Below are positions 17,322 through 26,877 of a stretch of 64,000 bases of DNA, piece by piece. This DNA is from Runella sp. MFBS21 (lineage in GTDB: Bacteria > Bacteroidota > Bacteroidia > Cytophagales > Spirosomataceae): positions 43,856 through 107,855 of the forward strand of contig NZ_JARNTW010000024.1 of assembly GCF_029433105.1 (NCBI RefSeq), given 5' to 3'. How positions within the stretch are numbered: the first letter of the stretch is position 1; every line of letters starts with the position of its first letter. A model generated the notes under the pieces. It did no database searches and was not told the DNA's origin. It saw only the letters and a list, made by a program, of their open reading frames with translations. A program made the translations under genes and the position numbers.

Positions 17322-19169
17322 TTACCTCATAAGCCATACTTTCCCGCGCCATTCATACTGATGAGAAGGCGTTTTTATCATATAACTATATACTCCAACA
17401 GGAAGAGGCTTATCTTGAAATGTACCATCAAAAGGCAGTTGAGTATCTCCTTTACCAAAAAATACCACTTCTCCCCATCTATTAAGCACCATCACTTCTA
17501 TCTCTGGATATTGATCTAATCCTTTTAATATCCACAAGTCATTTTGCCCGTCACCATTGGGAGTAAATACGTCTGGAATATACAAGGGCCCTAATACCTC
17601 AATCAGTACGCTATCCTCAGCCAAGCAGCCTACTGGTCCAATAGCTTTTAAATGATACATTGTAGTAGTTTCAGGGCTGAAAATAGGAGACAAACTCATC
17701 GCATTTTCGATACCTGATGAGGGCGTCCATTGATAGGTATATCCTTCTCCTAAATCAATATCAATCTTTAATTTTGCACCTCTTATCAAACTACGCTTTT
17801 CACCCAGCTCTACTTTGGCCGGTGCCACCACTGCTACGGTCTGTTCTGCTTGTCCATTCAAACACTCTACTGGACCGTTTAAGGCGTACACAATAGTATG
17901 CATTCCTTTTCCAGCTTTAATAGGATCAAATACCCCATCTACCACGCCTCTTCCCGAAAATGTCCCTCCTTCAGGACTCCCCCTCAATTTGACAGGCTTC
18001 ATTATCTCACTACAAAAGGGGGGAATGGAATCCATCTTGACGATCATTTTATCTACCATTGAGACTTCAAATACGCTAGAAACAGCAGTACAGCGATTGG
18101 TATCTCTGACTGCCACTGTGTATTTCCCCGCTTGAGTTGCCACAACTTGGGCTTGTGTTTGTCCTTGTAGTAGCTGTCCATTTAGCAGCCATTCAAAAGC
18201 TTTCAAATCCTTACCTTTTGCTTTGAGCAAGAGCGAAGCCCCCGGACAAAGCTCTTTGCCGCTAGCCTCTATTTCCACTACAGGTTCTTCATATTGAATC
18301 ACTTTTACATCCTCCGAGTCGGTGGTGCAATTGTTAGGAGCAGTTACTTTTACCTTATAAACTCCTGGTTGTGTAGCTATTAGTGAATCTTTAATACCAT
18401 TGATAGGCTGTCCATTAAGGTACCACTGATAGATATATGTCCGCCCATGAGTAGCGTTTAGAGTGACTTTACTCCCTTTACAAAACCCTGCTCTTGCAGC
18501 TTTCAAATCTGCTTTGGGAGGAGTATTTGTGATTACAATAGAAGAAGACGAAAGATAACCACAACCGTGGGGATCAGTTATTTTCAAGCTATAATTTCCC
18601 GTCTCCACTGCTTCCAAAGTATTGGAAGTAGCACTTAGGACAGGTCGATTTTCAAAAAGCCATTGGTAAAAAAAGGCTCCATCTCCACTTACAGCTGCAC
18701 TTAATTTGACCGTTCCACCTTGGCAAGGATTGCCTGTCAGATTTCCCTCTGAAATACTAATATTAGGTTTAGGAAAAAGAGCAAGCTCAACTCCGAGCGT
18801 AACTACCATTTCGGGGCAATAAAGAGGTGTCGAAACCAAGCATTTATAATTTCCAATTCGATTATTTGTAACTATCAAAATCGAATCTTTAGCGTTTGGA
18901 ATCAAAACATCGTTGAGAGTCCATTGAAATGTACTGTTTGCTAAAAAACCACTTGCATTGAGCTGCACAGTACTATCATAGCATATAGTGGTTTGAAGCC
19001 TTTTTTGAGGTTGCCCTACTTTAGAAACAAAAGTAATGGGCTTGCTTACATTGGTATTGCATACTCTTGTAGTTTCATGAGCTATTTTGGCAGCTGCTTT
19101 AGCTGATAAAATAAAGTAGAGTACCCAGTAAAAACCAATTAAAAGGAAGCGCCTTGACATACCAAACAA
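17322..19169 (-). CDS. T9SS type B sorting-domain protein with Ig-like repeats
   Basis: 615 residues with signal peptide (alternative start ATG 19160, MSRRFLLIGFYWVL). The body consists of about six Ig/PKD-like modules with repeating patterns such as FQWTLNDVLIPNAKDSILIV, YQWYLNGQPINGIKDSLIAT and FEWLLNGQLLQGQTQAQVVA, each with a cysteine pair. The last 85 residues form the gliding-motility-associated C-terminal (CHU_C) domain: LYIPDVFTPNGDGQNDLWIL, VMVLNRWGEVVF, DGTFQDKPLPVGVYSYMI. It is therefore exported through the type IX system and displayed or released, probably as an adhesin (inference). Confidence 0.92.
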   Translation of the reverse strand: MFGMSRRFLLIGFYWVLYFILSAKAAAKIAHETTRVCNTNVSKPITFVSKVGQPQKRLQTTICYDSTVQLNASGFLANSTFQWTLNDVLIPNAKDSILIVTNNRIGNYKCLVSTPLYCPEMVVTLGVELALFPKPNISISEGNLTGNPCQGGTVKLSAAVSGDGAFFYQWLFENRPVLSATSNTLEAVETGNYSLKITDPHGCGYLSSSSIVITNTPPKADLKAARAGFCKGSKVTLNATHGRTYIYQWYLNGQPINGIKDSLIATQPGVYKVKVTAPNNCTTDSEDVKVIQYEEPVVEIEASGKELCPGASLLLKAKGKDLKAFEWLLNGQLLQGQTQAQVVATQAGKYTVAVRDTNRCTAVSSVFEVSMVDKMIVKMDSIPPFCSEIMKPVKLRGSPEGGTFSGRGVVDGVFDPIKAGKGMHTIVYALNGPVECLNGQAEQTVAVVAPAKVELGEKRSLIRGAKLKIDIDLGEGYTYQWTPSSGIENAMSLSPIFSPETTTMYHLKAIGPVGCLAEDSVLIEVLGPLYIPDVFTPNGDGQNDLWILKGLDQYPEIEVMVLNRWGEVVFFGKGDTQLPFDGTFQDKPLPVGVYSYMIKTPSHQYEWRGKVWLMR

Positions 19170-19308
19170 GATGAGTCTTTTGACAAAAATAACAATAAAT
19201 CAAGAACTTATGTTGGGACTAAAATAGACTTCCTTACAACAATTGTCAAAAAGTGGAATTATTCAAAAATCTTCGTGGTTGAGATAGTAAACAATCTTCT
19301 ATCATTTT

Positions 19309-19839
19309 ATGTCAAAACCCCGCCTCATTTTAGACCAAGACGATGTATTAGCTGCTACGCACGACAAACTCGCCGATATTGTTTTCAACGAGTTTGAAAC
19401 TGGTCTTTCACGCGAAGCTTTTAACAAAGTAGCATTTCATCAAATCCTTTCAACTGAACTGAGCCAACGTCTTTATCATATTATCCAAGCTCCAGGTTTT
19501 TTTAGCGATATTCCGCTCATCCCCAATGCCCGCGAAGCTGTGCTTGAGTTGAGCAAGAAATATGAAATTTTTGTAGCTACTGCCGCCCTAGAGTTTCCCA
19601 ATTCTTTCCGCGAAAAGTATGATTGGCTACGCCAATATTTCGATTTTATTCCTTGGACCCACATTGTATTTTGTGGCGACAAAAGTGTTTTGTCTGGAGA
19701 CTACCTTATCGACGATATGCCCCGCAACTTAAAAACCTTTAAAGGAAAGGGTTTACTTTTTAACGCTGCTCATAATCTCGAAGAAACAGCCTACCAACGT
19801 GTCATGAATTGGGAAGAAATCTTGCAACTTTTGGGTTGA
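19309..19839 (+). CDS. 5'(3')-deoxyribonucleotidase-like HAD phosphatase (NT5C type)
   Basis: 176 residues. The HAD motif I is LILDQDDVLA with the two catalytic aspartates (DxD); a cap region follows, then motif II within IFVATAALEFPNSFREKYDWL and motif IV in VLSGDYLIDDMPRNLKTFKG. The DWLRQYFDFIPWTHIVFCGDKS stretch is typical of the bacterial 5'-nucleotidase, NT5C family, which dephosphorylates (deoxy)nucleoside monophosphates in the cytoplasm. Gln in motif I, where Met is common, is a mild variation. Confidence 0.85.
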   Translation: MSKPRLILDQDDVLAATHDKLADIVFNEFETGLSREAFNKVAFHQILSTELSQRLYHIIQAPGFFSDIPLIPNAREAVLELSKKYEIFVATAALEFPNSFREKYDWLRQYFDFIPWTHIVFCGDKSVLSGDYLIDDMPRNLKTFKGKGLLFNAAHNLEETAYQRVMNWEEILQLLG

Positions 19840-19850
19840 GATTGATTGAC

Positions 19851-19896
19851 TACAAAACAAAAGCCCGACGCGAATGCGTCGGGCTTTTGTTTTGTA
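19851..19896. terminator. Bidirectional terminator between the nucleotidase and desaturase genes
   Basis: Perfect stem of 21 bp (19851-19871 with 19876-19896) closed by a 4-base loop, GC-rich core near the loop and A/T runs outside. It is one of the strongest hairpins in the window. Confidence 0.9.
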
Positions 19897-19911
19897 CCTT
19901 GATATTTATTG

Positions 19912-20709
19912 CTAAAACAAATGCGTAGGTGAAGCTTCTTTTGGTTTAGGCACTTCCACCCCTACCTTCGATTCTTTCATTTTGATGATTTTGGTCCAAC
20001 TCAAAAACTTAATCACTGGGTAAGTAGGATCAAACTCAAACCATTTAGTACCAAAATTGACACGATTTGGAAGTTTATGATGGTTGTTTTGAAACAACTC
20101 TCCCATCATCAATAAGTCAAAAACAAGGGAATTTTTTGATTCGTCTTTGTTATCAAAATTTTGGTAACCGTATTTATGACCACTCCAATTGACGATAGCC
20201 CCATGCACGGGTCCCATTAAATAATGAATAGGCAACAACAAGAAAAATGCCCAATGCATATCTAAATAAATGAAGGCAAAAACATAAAACAACGAGTATA
20301 AAATCCCCCATCCTAAACGTGAAATCCACGAATCGCCTAGTTTTTCGAGTTTTTCCCAATAAGGATAATCACGCTCAAAACGAGCTTCTACTTTGACTTT
20401 ACGATTCAAAACTGCGTTATAAAGATCTTTTGTTTTCCACATCATCGTAAATACATTTTCGGTATGATGAGGAGAGTGAGGGTCTTTATCGGTATCGCTA
20501 AAAGCGTGGTGCATACGGTGCAAGATAGCATACGCACGAGGGCTTAGGTAAGAAGACCCTTGCGAAATGTAAGTAAGGGCGTAGAAAAACTTCTCCCAAA
20601 ACTTATTCATCGTAAACATCTTATGGGCAGAATAGCGATGCAAAAAAAACGTCTGACAAAATAAAGAAAGATACCAGTGCCCAAAAAAAGCGGCCAAAAC
20701 TACGTACAT
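19912..20709 (-). CDS. Membrane fatty acid (acyl-CoA type) desaturase
   Basis: 265 residues. ATG 20709 (MYVVLAAFFGHWYLSLF) is used: the only upstream alternative is a TTG at 20751 that sits inside the promoter -7 box. The three di-iron histidine boxes are visible: HRYSAHKMF, HRMHHAFSDTDKDPHSP and NNHHKLPN, with hydrophobic helices between boxes 2 and 3. It introduces a double bond into membrane lipid acyl chains, and probably adjusts fluidity. Monocistronic with its own promoter. Confidence 0.9.
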   Translation of the reverse strand: MYVVLAAFFGHWYLSLFCQTFFLHRYSAHKMFTMNKFWEKFFYALTYISQGSSYLSPRAYAILHRMHHAFSDTDKDPHSPHHTENVFTMMWKTKDLYNAVLNRKVKVEARFERDYPYWEKLEKLGDSWISRLGWGILYSLFYVFAFIYLDMHWAFFLLLPIHYLMGPVHGAIVNWSGHKYGYQNFDNKDESKNSLVFDLLMMGELFQNNHHKLPNRVNFGTKWFEFDPTYPVIKFLSWTKIIKMKESKVGVEVPKPKEASPTHLF

Positions 20710-20748
20710 GTAATGAAGTAGGTTATTTTTAATGATTTTAAACTTGTA

Positions 20749-20779
20749 CAAAACTAAGGAAACCTTTTGGTAGAAACAA
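20749..20779 (-). promoter_or_regulatory. Bacteroidota promoter of the desaturase gene
   Basis: On the minus strand: TTG (20779-20777), 20-base spacer, TAGTTTTG (20756-20749), an exact TAnnTTTG -7 box. Transcription should start near 20744, giving a leader of about 35 bases to ATG 20709. Confidence 0.75.
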
Positions 20780-20845
20780 CCTTTTTGAGGCGAAATTTCG
20801 CTTCCTTGCGTTTTGGGTTTGAATCAAATCAATAGGGTAATTAAT

Positions 20846-21517
20846 TTATTGATTTACAGTAAGTGCATATTGTACCAAATTGGCGCCCATTCGCAAAGCC
20901 TGCTGACGTAGTTCTTCAGGGTCGTTGTATACACTCTGATCTTCCCACCCATTTCCTAAATCACACTCATAACTATAAAAACAAACTAACCTTCCTTCCC
21001 AAAACAATCCAAAGCCCTGTGGAGACTTAGAATCATGCTCATGTACTTTTGGGAGCCCATTAGGAAATTGAAATTTTTGGTGATATACAGGATGCGAAAA
21101 AGGTATTTCCACAAACTCTAGTTCGGGAAATACCTTTTTCATTTCACGGCGAATATATTTATCTAAGCCATAATTATCATCTAAATGCAGAAATCCACCC
21201 GAAATCAGGTATTTGCGGAGGTTACGAGCTTCTGAATCCGAAAATAGTACATTTCCGTGTCCAGTAAGGTGAATAAAAGGATAGGAAAACAAATCAGGGC
21301 TACCTGGCTCTACAATATCTTCTTCAGGAAAAATATTCATTCGTAGGTTTTGATTACAAAATTTAATCAAATTAGGCATGGAAGTTTTGTTGGCATACCA
21401 ATCACCTCCGCCGCCATATTTGAGTTTTGCAATTTTGTAGGCATACTGTGCATGAGCCGCCGACAATATCCCTAGGATGATAATTAAGGTGGATAAAATT
21501 GATTTTTTGAGATTCAT
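20846..21517 (-). CDS. DUF4159 domain-containing exported protein
   Basis: 223 residues with signal peptide (SILSTLIIILGILSAAHAQ). The DUF4159 pattern is present: AKLKYGGGGDWYANKTSMPNLIKFCNQNL near the start, FIHLTGHGNVLFSDSEARNLRKYLISGGFLHLDDNYG in the centre, and PQGFGLFWEGRLVCFYSYECDLGNGWED. The fold is glutamine-amidotransferase-like but without a clear catalytic Cys, so an enzymatic role is not claimed. In many Bacteroidota it accompanies MoxR/VWA genes, and such a pair does lie 1.4-3.5 kb away here. Confidence 0.85.
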   Translation of the reverse strand: MNLKKSILSTLIIILGILSAAHAQYAYKIAKLKYGGGGDWYANKTSMPNLIKFCNQNLRMNIFPEEDIVEPGSPDLFSYPFIHLTGHGNVLFSDSEARNLRKYLISGGFLHLDDNYGLDKYIRREMKKVFPELEFVEIPFSHPVYHQKFQFPNGLPKVHEHDSKSPQGFGLFWEGRLVCFYSYECDLGNGWEDQSVYNDPEELRQQALRMGANLVQYALTVNQ

Positions 21518-21562
21518 TGTAGCCTTTGTCTGAGGGTTTCAAACCGTTTCACTAACTTAACG

Positions 21563-21592
21563 CAAACTAATCTAATACGCAAGTTTGTGCAA
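21563..21592 (-). promoter_or_regulatory. Candidate promoter of the DUF4159 gene
   Basis: Minus strand TTG (21592-21590), 19-base spacer, TTAGTTTG (21570-21563), 7 of 8 to TAnnTTTG. Located 46 bp upstream of the ATG. Confidence 0.5.
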
Positions 21593-21617
21593 CAATTACA
21601 ACGAATCTCTATCAAAT

Positions 21618-22022
21618 TTAGTACCACTTATCCATTTTGATAAAAGAAGAAAAAACGGAAGTGATTGCTCGGTTTTTTTTCAATACCCGTCGTTTGCGGC
21701 GTGATACAGGCAACTGTACTCCGTTGCGCAATTCGACAAATTCGGGCGTCATTTCAACAATAAAGTTTTTGTTTACTAAAAATGACTTATGAATTCTGAT
21801 AAAATCGGAGCCTTCCAATACGCCATTGAAGTGCTTGAGGGTTTTTGCTTCCAAATAAGCCTTTCCATCTTTGGTAAAAAAACGCGTGTAGTTTACTTCA
21901 GATTGCAGATACATGATGTTTTGGGTATCCATCATTCTGACAATCCCTCCTACGTGTAAACAGAGGCGATGAACTGATTTTTTTTCTACAAGTGGTAAAG
22001 GCAAGAGTTGTGGCTGTAACAT
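21618..22022 (-). CDS. LytTR-type DNA-binding protein
   Basis: 134 residues consisting almost entirely of a LytTR domain: IVRMMDTQNIMYLQSEVNYTRFFTKDGKAYLEAKTLKHFNGVLEGSDFIRIHKSFLVNKNFI, then ELRNGVQLPVSRRKRRVLKK. No receiver domain precedes it, so it is not a standard LytR response regulator; it could be a one-component regulator or depend on a partner. The gene lies 127 bp downstream of rsmE on the same strand. The first 25 residues (PQLLPLPL...) look non-conserved and the true start may be further in. Confidence 0.82.
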   Translation of the reverse strand: MLQPQLLPLPLVEKKSVHRLCLHVGGIVRMMDTQNIMYLQSEVNYTRFFTKDGKAYLEAKTLKHFNGVLEGSDFIRIHKSFLVNKNFIVEMTPEFVELRNGVQLPVSRRKRRVLKKNRAITSVFSSFIKMDKWY

Positions 22023-22149
22023 AACGGGAGAGTATTAGATTGTTTTTGATGCTTCAAAGGTGATACATCTCTCCCCCTCAAATCAAATAAGAAGTAGTGA
22101 ATCGTGTTATTAAGCAAGTGAACCGTGGCGAATTTATTCTTGAAGCGTA

Positions 22150-22854
22150 TTAGAGATTGACATGGTGTAATACCTGACAAGCAGCCAAAGCTGCCGTTTC
22201 GGTGCGTAAACGGGTATTTCCTAGTGTCGCCATCCTAAATCCATGTATTTGGGCTAGTTCAATTTCAGAAGCTGTAAAATCGCCTTCGGGTCCAATCAAT
22301 ACAGTATAGCGCTCCCCGGAGGTAGCCGCTTTGAGTAAGTGAAGAGGGACTTCGTTTTCGGGTAAATGAGCTATCCATTTTTGAGTATTGGTATCGGATT
22401 GCCTCACAATCCATTTCTCAAAATCTCCTACTTCTACTATCTCCGGTAGATACGCTTGCAAAGATTGCTTCATCGCAGATACAGCTATTTTATGGATACG
22501 TTCCAATTTTAGCGTCTTTCGTTCGGAGTGTTTGGTATAAAAAAACGATATTTTATCAATACCTATCTCCGTGGCTTTTTCCACAAACCACTCAATACGA
22601 TCTATATTTTTGGTGGGGGCAAGTGCTATTTCAATATGGTATTTTCGTGGTGGTTGGAGTATTTGATTTGTAACGTTAAGAATACAATTTTTAGGAGTAC
22701 TTGATTGAACCACGGCTTCGTACCAGCTTCCTTTACCGTCTGTGACTTGTACGCTTTCTCCCTGACGCAGCCTTAATACTTTGGCCGCATGAAAGGCTTC
22801 GTCGTCGGTGAGGGCAGTGATTTCGGAGAAGTTGGGTTGATAAAACAAATGCAT
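22150..22854 (-). CDS. rsmE: 16S rRNA (uracil(1498)-N3)-methyltransferase
   Basis: 234 residues. Start at ATG 22854 gives the family-typical MHLFYQPNF; the ATG three codons upstream is less likely. The PUA-like N-terminal domain (HAAKVLRLRQGESVQVTDGKGSWYEA) is followed by a SPOUT domain with KNIDRIEWFVEKATEIGI, and the knot motif VLIGPEGDFTASEIELAQIHGF and LGNTRLRTETAALAACQVLHH. It methylates U1498 of 16S rRNA in the assembled 30S subunit. Confidence 0.95.
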   Translation of the reverse strand: MHLFYQPNFSEITALTDDEAFHAAKVLRLRQGESVQVTDGKGSWYEAVVQSSTPKNCILNVTNQILQPPRKYHIEIALAPTKNIDRIEWFVEKATEIGIDKISFFYTKHSERKTLKLERIHKIAVSAMKQSLQAYLPEIVEVGDFEKWIVRQSDTNTQKWIAHLPENEVPLHLLKAATSGERYTVLIGPEGDFTASEIELAQIHGFRMATLGNTRLRTETAALAACQVLHHVNL

Positions 22855-22911
22855 ATAAAACACTATAATTGGGGAAATGATATAATCTTAGCAACGATTT
22901 GCTTGAAACTA

Positions 22912-24120
22912 TTAAACTTTATTCTCAAACTTTATTTTAGGATTTTTCAAACACTTCATGGCTTGAGTAAGTCCTGCCAATGTGAGGGGAAACATCCGAT
23001 TGTCGGTCCATTCACGAATGATACTAATGCTATGGGTGTATTGCCAATAATCTGCCACTGTGACAGGATTGAGCCATACCAAATGCGGATATTGCTCTTT
23101 GAAGCGATTAAGCCACACGATTCCTGCTTCTTCATTGTAGTGCTCTACACTACCTTTGGCATGAGTAATTTCATACGAAGCCATAGAAGCATCCCCCACA
23201 AAAATCACTTTATAATCTTTGTTGTATTTATGTAATACCTCCAAAGTAGGCACTCTCGTACTACGACGGGTATTGTCACGCCATAAAGTTTCATAAACAC
23301 AATTATGAAAATAATAATGCTCAAGATGTTTGAATTGGTACTTTGCTGCCGAAAACAACTCTGAACACAATTCGATATGGTCATCCATAGACCCACCCAC
23401 ATCCAATAGCAACAATACTTTAACGTTGTTTTTACGAGAAGGGTGGAGGTGTATATCCAAGATGCCGCCATTTCGGCTTGTACCTTCGATAGTGGCATCC
23501 ATGTCAAGTTCTTCTTCTCTTCCTTCACGGGTCAAGATACGAAGGCGACGTAAGGCCATTTTTATGTTGCGGGTATTGAGTTCTACCTCTTCGTCGTAGT
23601 TTTTATACTCCCTATTTTCCCAAACCTTAGCCGCCGTTCGGTTGCCAGAAGAAGGGCCTTTTAGTCGAAATCCCTCAGGATTGTATCCATTGAAACCAAA
23701 AGGCGAAGTACCGCCCGTACCTATCCAAGTATTACCACCATCGTGTCGTTCGTTTTGGTTTTGGAGCAATTCTTGAAACCTTTCAAATAGCTTGTCTAAT
23801 CCTCCCATACGCTCAATTAGAGCCTTTTCTTCTTCTGTGAGCTCACGCATTAGCGCATTTTCAAACCATTCGGGTGGAAGATTGGTATCAAGTATTTTGG
23901 TTTGTACCGACTGCGCATTTTTGAAATATTCCGTAAAAAGTCGGTCAAACAAATCATAGTGCATTTCATTTTTGATGAGGGCTGTTCGGCTGAAATAATA
24001 AAACTCTTCCACACTCATATCGACAATTTGTTTTTTCAAACCTTCCAACAACACGAGATATTCGCCTACCGAGACAGGTAGGGCGTGTTTTTTGAGCAAC
24101 AAAAAGAAATCAAGAAACAT
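22912..24120 (-). CDS. VWA domain protein, CoxE-like
   Basis: 402 residues. The N-terminal part (DFFLLLKKHALPVSVGEYLVLLEGLKK) is the usual start of the VWA/CoxE family. The MIDAS motif reads LLDVGGSMDDH, with Gly replacing the second position Ser as is common in this family. It is the partner of the MoxR ATPase directly upstream (13-bp gap) and together they likely act as a chaperone for metal insertion or protein assembly. The specific client is unknown. Confidence 0.88.
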   Translation of the reverse strand: MFLDFFLLLKKHALPVSVGEYLVLLEGLKKQIVDMSVEEFYYFSRTALIKNEMHYDLFDRLFTEYFKNAQSVQTKILDTNLPPEWFENALMRELTEEEKALIERMGGLDKLFERFQELLQNQNERHDGGNTWIGTGGTSPFGFNGYNPEGFRLKGPSSGNRTAAKVWENREYKNYDEEVELNTRNIKMALRRLRILTREGREEELDMDATIEGTSRNGGILDIHLHPSRKNNVKVLLLLDVGGSMDDHIELCSELFSAAKYQFKHLEHYYFHNCVYETLWRDNTRRSTRVPTLEVLHKYNKDYKVIFVGDASMASYEITHAKGSVEHYNEEAGIVWLNRFKEQYPHLVWLNPVTVADYWQYTHSISIIREWTDNRMFPLTLAGLTQAMKCLKNPKIKFENKV

Positions 24121-24133
24121 AGCTTAGTGAAAG

Positions 24134-24982
24134 TTAGTAAGGTTTAAACCCTTTGGCTCGGAGAGCAGCATACAAGTCATGGTCTTGTTCGTTTTTCAAT
24201 AAAGCTCCTAAAAACGGTGGCACTTCAGGCATCGTCTCCAAATCTTTGAGATCGTCGGAAGATACTTTAGCCCATACAAGGAGTTTTATCCAGTCAATAA
24301 GCTCACTAGTAGAAGGCTTTTTCTTGAGGGCTTTGACTTCTCTTACGGCAAAAAATGCTTTTAAAGCACGTTCCAGCAGTTCTTTGTCAAGCTCAGGATA
24401 ATGCACCTCCACAATCTGCTGCATGGTGGTTCGGTCAGGAAAACGGATAAAATGAAAAAAACATCTTCTCAAAAATGCGTCAGGAAGCTCCTTTTCATTG
24501 TTGGAAGTAATAATCACGATAGGTCGCTGCTTGGCAGAAATAGTTCGGTTGAGTTCATAACAAAAAAACTCCATGCGGTCGAGTTCTTGGAGCAAATCAT
24601 TCGGAAATTCTATGTCAGCTTTATCAATTTCGTCAATCAGCAACACCACCTGCTCCTCAGACTCAAAAGCCTCCCATAGTTTTCCTTTTTTGATGTAGTT
24701 TTCGACCTCATATACTCGTTTATCACCTAGCTGTGAGTCTCGTAAACGTGATACAGCATCATATTCATACAAGCCCTGATGCGCCGTAGTGGTAGATTTG
24801 ACATGCCACGTAATGAGCCGTTTACCCAAAGCTTTTGATACTTCATAAGCCAACATGGTTTTGCCAGTCCCTGGCTCGCCTTTGATTAGTAGGGGTTTTT
24901 GTAAACTTACTGAGGCATTGACCGCCACGGCCAACTCGCGCGTAGCAACGTATTTTTCGGTACCTTCAAAAGAGGGAGTCAT
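24134..24982 (-). CDS. MoxR-family AAA+ ATPase
   Basis: 282 residues. Walker A is GEPGTGKTML, Walker B is VVLLIDEIDKAD, sensor 1 region PIVIITSNNEKELPDAFLRRCFFHFIRFP. These are characteristic of the MoxR AAA+ class. It is the first gene of a two-gene unit with the CoxE-like VWA protein. Like other MoxR/VWA pairs it probably remodels or activates a partner enzyme, for example by cofactor insertion (family knowledge, not shown here). Confidence 0.92.
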   Translation of the reverse strand: MTPSFEGTEKYVATRELAVAVNASVSLQKPLLIKGEPGTGKTMLAYEVSKALGKRLITWHVKSTTTAHQGLYEYDAVSRLRDSQLGDKRVYEVENYIKKGKLWEAFESEEQVVLLIDEIDKADIEFPNDLLQELDRMEFFCYELNRTISAKQRPIVIITSNNEKELPDAFLRRCFFHFIRFPDRTTMQQIVEVHYPELDKELLERALKAFFAVREVKALKKKPSTSELIDWIKLLVWAKVSSDDLKDLETMPEVPPFLGALLKNEQDHDLYAALRAKGFKPY

Positions 24983-25124
24983 AAACTATCATTCTTTATA
25001 CAGTCGCAAATTAAGCTTTTTAGGCGTATCATTTTTTCTTTTTGAGTAAAAACAAGAAACCACAAGAGGTATAAAAAACCGTTCCAATACTTATTATAAT
25101 AAGTTTAGCAAAACATCAACCAGA

Positions 25125-26849
25125 ATGTATCTCAACCTCGACGCTCAAAAAAATAATACTTATGATGCCATTGTCATTGGCTCCGGAATCAGTGGTGGAT
25201 GGGCCGCTAAAGAACTGACAGAAAAAGGTTTGCGAACCCTCGTGCTAGAGCGTAGCCGTGACGTAAAACACGTGACCGATTATCCCACTACGATGTCAGC
25301 GCCTTGGGAAATGGCTCATCGCGGGCGGCTTCCGCTCGAAATCGCCGAGCGGGTGCCTATCCAACGCAAAACCGGCCCCGCCGCCAATGAATATAGTAAT
25401 CACTTCTTTGTAAAAGACGATGAGCATCCTTATACCCAAGTCAAACCTTTTGACTGGACAAGAGGCTATCAAGTTGGGGGCAAATCGCTCATGTGGGCGC
25501 GGTGGGTTCAGCGTTGGAATGAAGACAATTTTGAAGAAAATGCCCGCGAAGGAATTGGGGTTGATTGGCCTATTAGGTATAAAGACATGGCCCCTTGGTA
25601 TAGCTATGTTGAAAAATTTATCGGAGTAGCAGGCAACAAAGACGGGATTAAAACCCTGCCCGACGGCGAATTCTTACCCCCTTTTGAGCTCAATTGTTTA
25701 GAAAAACATTTCCAACAAACTGTTGCCAAACATTACAACGACCGTCATTTTATTATCAGCCGAACTGCCAATCTGAGCAAGCCTTCGGCTATTCATACCG
25801 CTCTAGGGCGCTCGGCTTGTCAATCTCGCAACTGGTGTAGCCGTGGGTGCCCGTTTGGGGCGTATTTTAGCACGCAGTCTTCCACTTTGCCCGCCGCCGT
25901 CAAAACTGGCAAGCTCACACTGTTGCCTTTTTCTATCGTACATTCTATCATTTATGACGACAAAAAAGGAAAAGCTACGGGCGTCAGAGTCATTGATGCC
26001 AATACCCTTGCTATGACCGAATATTATGCCCGTATCATCTTTGTCAATGCTGGTACCCTCAACAGTACTGCTATCATGATGAACTCTGTTTCGCATCGTT
26101 TTCCAAACGGCCTAGGCAACGATAGTGGTGCCTTGGGGCACTATCTTATGGATCACAACTATCGCATCCGAGTTAGCGGCGTCTATGAAGGTCATGATTT
26201 TGATGACCAATATTACTTCGGACGACGCCCTGCGGGCTCTTATGTACCTCGTTTTCGCAACTTAGGCAACGACCGCCAAAAAGATTTTGTACGGGGCTAT
26301 GCCTATGCCTGCGGTGCAGGAAGGCAAGGCTGGGAACGTGGCTCCGGAAATTTGGAGTTTGGTAGCGAATTTAAAGAAAGCATGACCCGCCCTGGCCGTT
26401 GGACTTTCAGCATGACAGGCATGGGGGAAATGCTCCCGCATATCGACAACAAAATAGAACTCGACCACGACAAAAAAGATAAATGGGGCTTACCTACCCT
26501 CAAAATTGACTGTCGGTGGAATGAGAATGAAGACAAAATGGTATTGGATGCAATCGAACAGGCGCAAGAAATGATGCATCATGCAGGTATTAAAGTAACC
26601 GCCGCTTTCGACAATCACCAAGCACCCGGACTTGCTATCCATGAAATGGGCACCGCTCGAATGGGGCGCGATTCAAAGACCTCCGTACTAAATGGCTTCA
26701 ATCAAGTACACGCTTGCAAAAATGTGTTTGTGTCTGACGGTGCTTGCATGGCTTCTTCGGCTTGTCAAAATCCTTCCCTAACTTATATGGCTTTGACGGC
26801 ACGAGCCGCCGATTATGCGGTCAAAGAAATGAAAAAACAAAATCTCTAA
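25125..26849 (+). CDS. GMC family oxidoreductase
   Basis: 574 residues. FAD-binding motif near the N-terminus: YDAIVIGSGISGGWAAKELTEKGLRTLVLERS. C-terminal GMC oxidoreductase part with the active-site region LAIHEMGTARMG and NVFVSDGACMASSACQNPSLTYMALTARAADY. No signal peptide. The family oxidises sugar alcohols, sugars or cholesterol-like alcohols; in Bacteroidota related proteins often pair with gluconate 2-dehydrogenase subunit 3, which is not next to it here. GC content is higher than in neighbouring genes. Confidence 0.93.
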   Translation: MYLNLDAQKNNTYDAIVIGSGISGGWAAKELTEKGLRTLVLERSRDVKHVTDYPTTMSAPWEMAHRGRLPLEIAERVPIQRKTGPAANEYSNHFFVKDDEHPYTQVKPFDWTRGYQVGGKSLMWARWVQRWNEDNFEENAREGIGVDWPIRYKDMAPWYSYVEKFIGVAGNKDGIKTLPDGEFLPPFELNCLEKHFQQTVAKHYNDRHFIISRTANLSKPSAIHTALGRSACQSRNWCSRGCPFGAYFSTQSSTLPAAVKTGKLTLLPFSIVHSIIYDDKKGKATGVRVIDANTLAMTEYYARIIFVNAGTLNSTAIMMNSVSHRFPNGLGNDSGALGHYLMDHNYRIRVSGVYEGHDFDDQYYFGRRPAGSYVPRFRNLGNDRQKDFVRGYAYACGAGRQGWERGSGNLEFGSEFKESMTRPGRWTFSMTGMGEMLPHIDNKIELDHDKKDKWGLPTLKIDCRWNENEDKMVLDAIEQAQEMMHHAGIKVTAAFDNHQAPGLAIHEMGTARMGRDSKTSVLNGFNQVHACKNVFVSDGACMASSACQNPSLTYMALTARAADYAVKEMKKQNL

Positions 26850-26877
26850 TTTATTGAATTAAAAAACTTTCACCCAT

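Noticed and set aside
20710..20751. TTG start for the desaturase
   Set aside because: The TTG lies within the exact -7 promoter box; ATG 20709 starts the conserved region.
22912..24120. Missing MIDAS serine in the VWA protein as a defect
   Set aside because: DVGGSM is the usual form in CoxE-like VWA proteins, so it is not anomalous.
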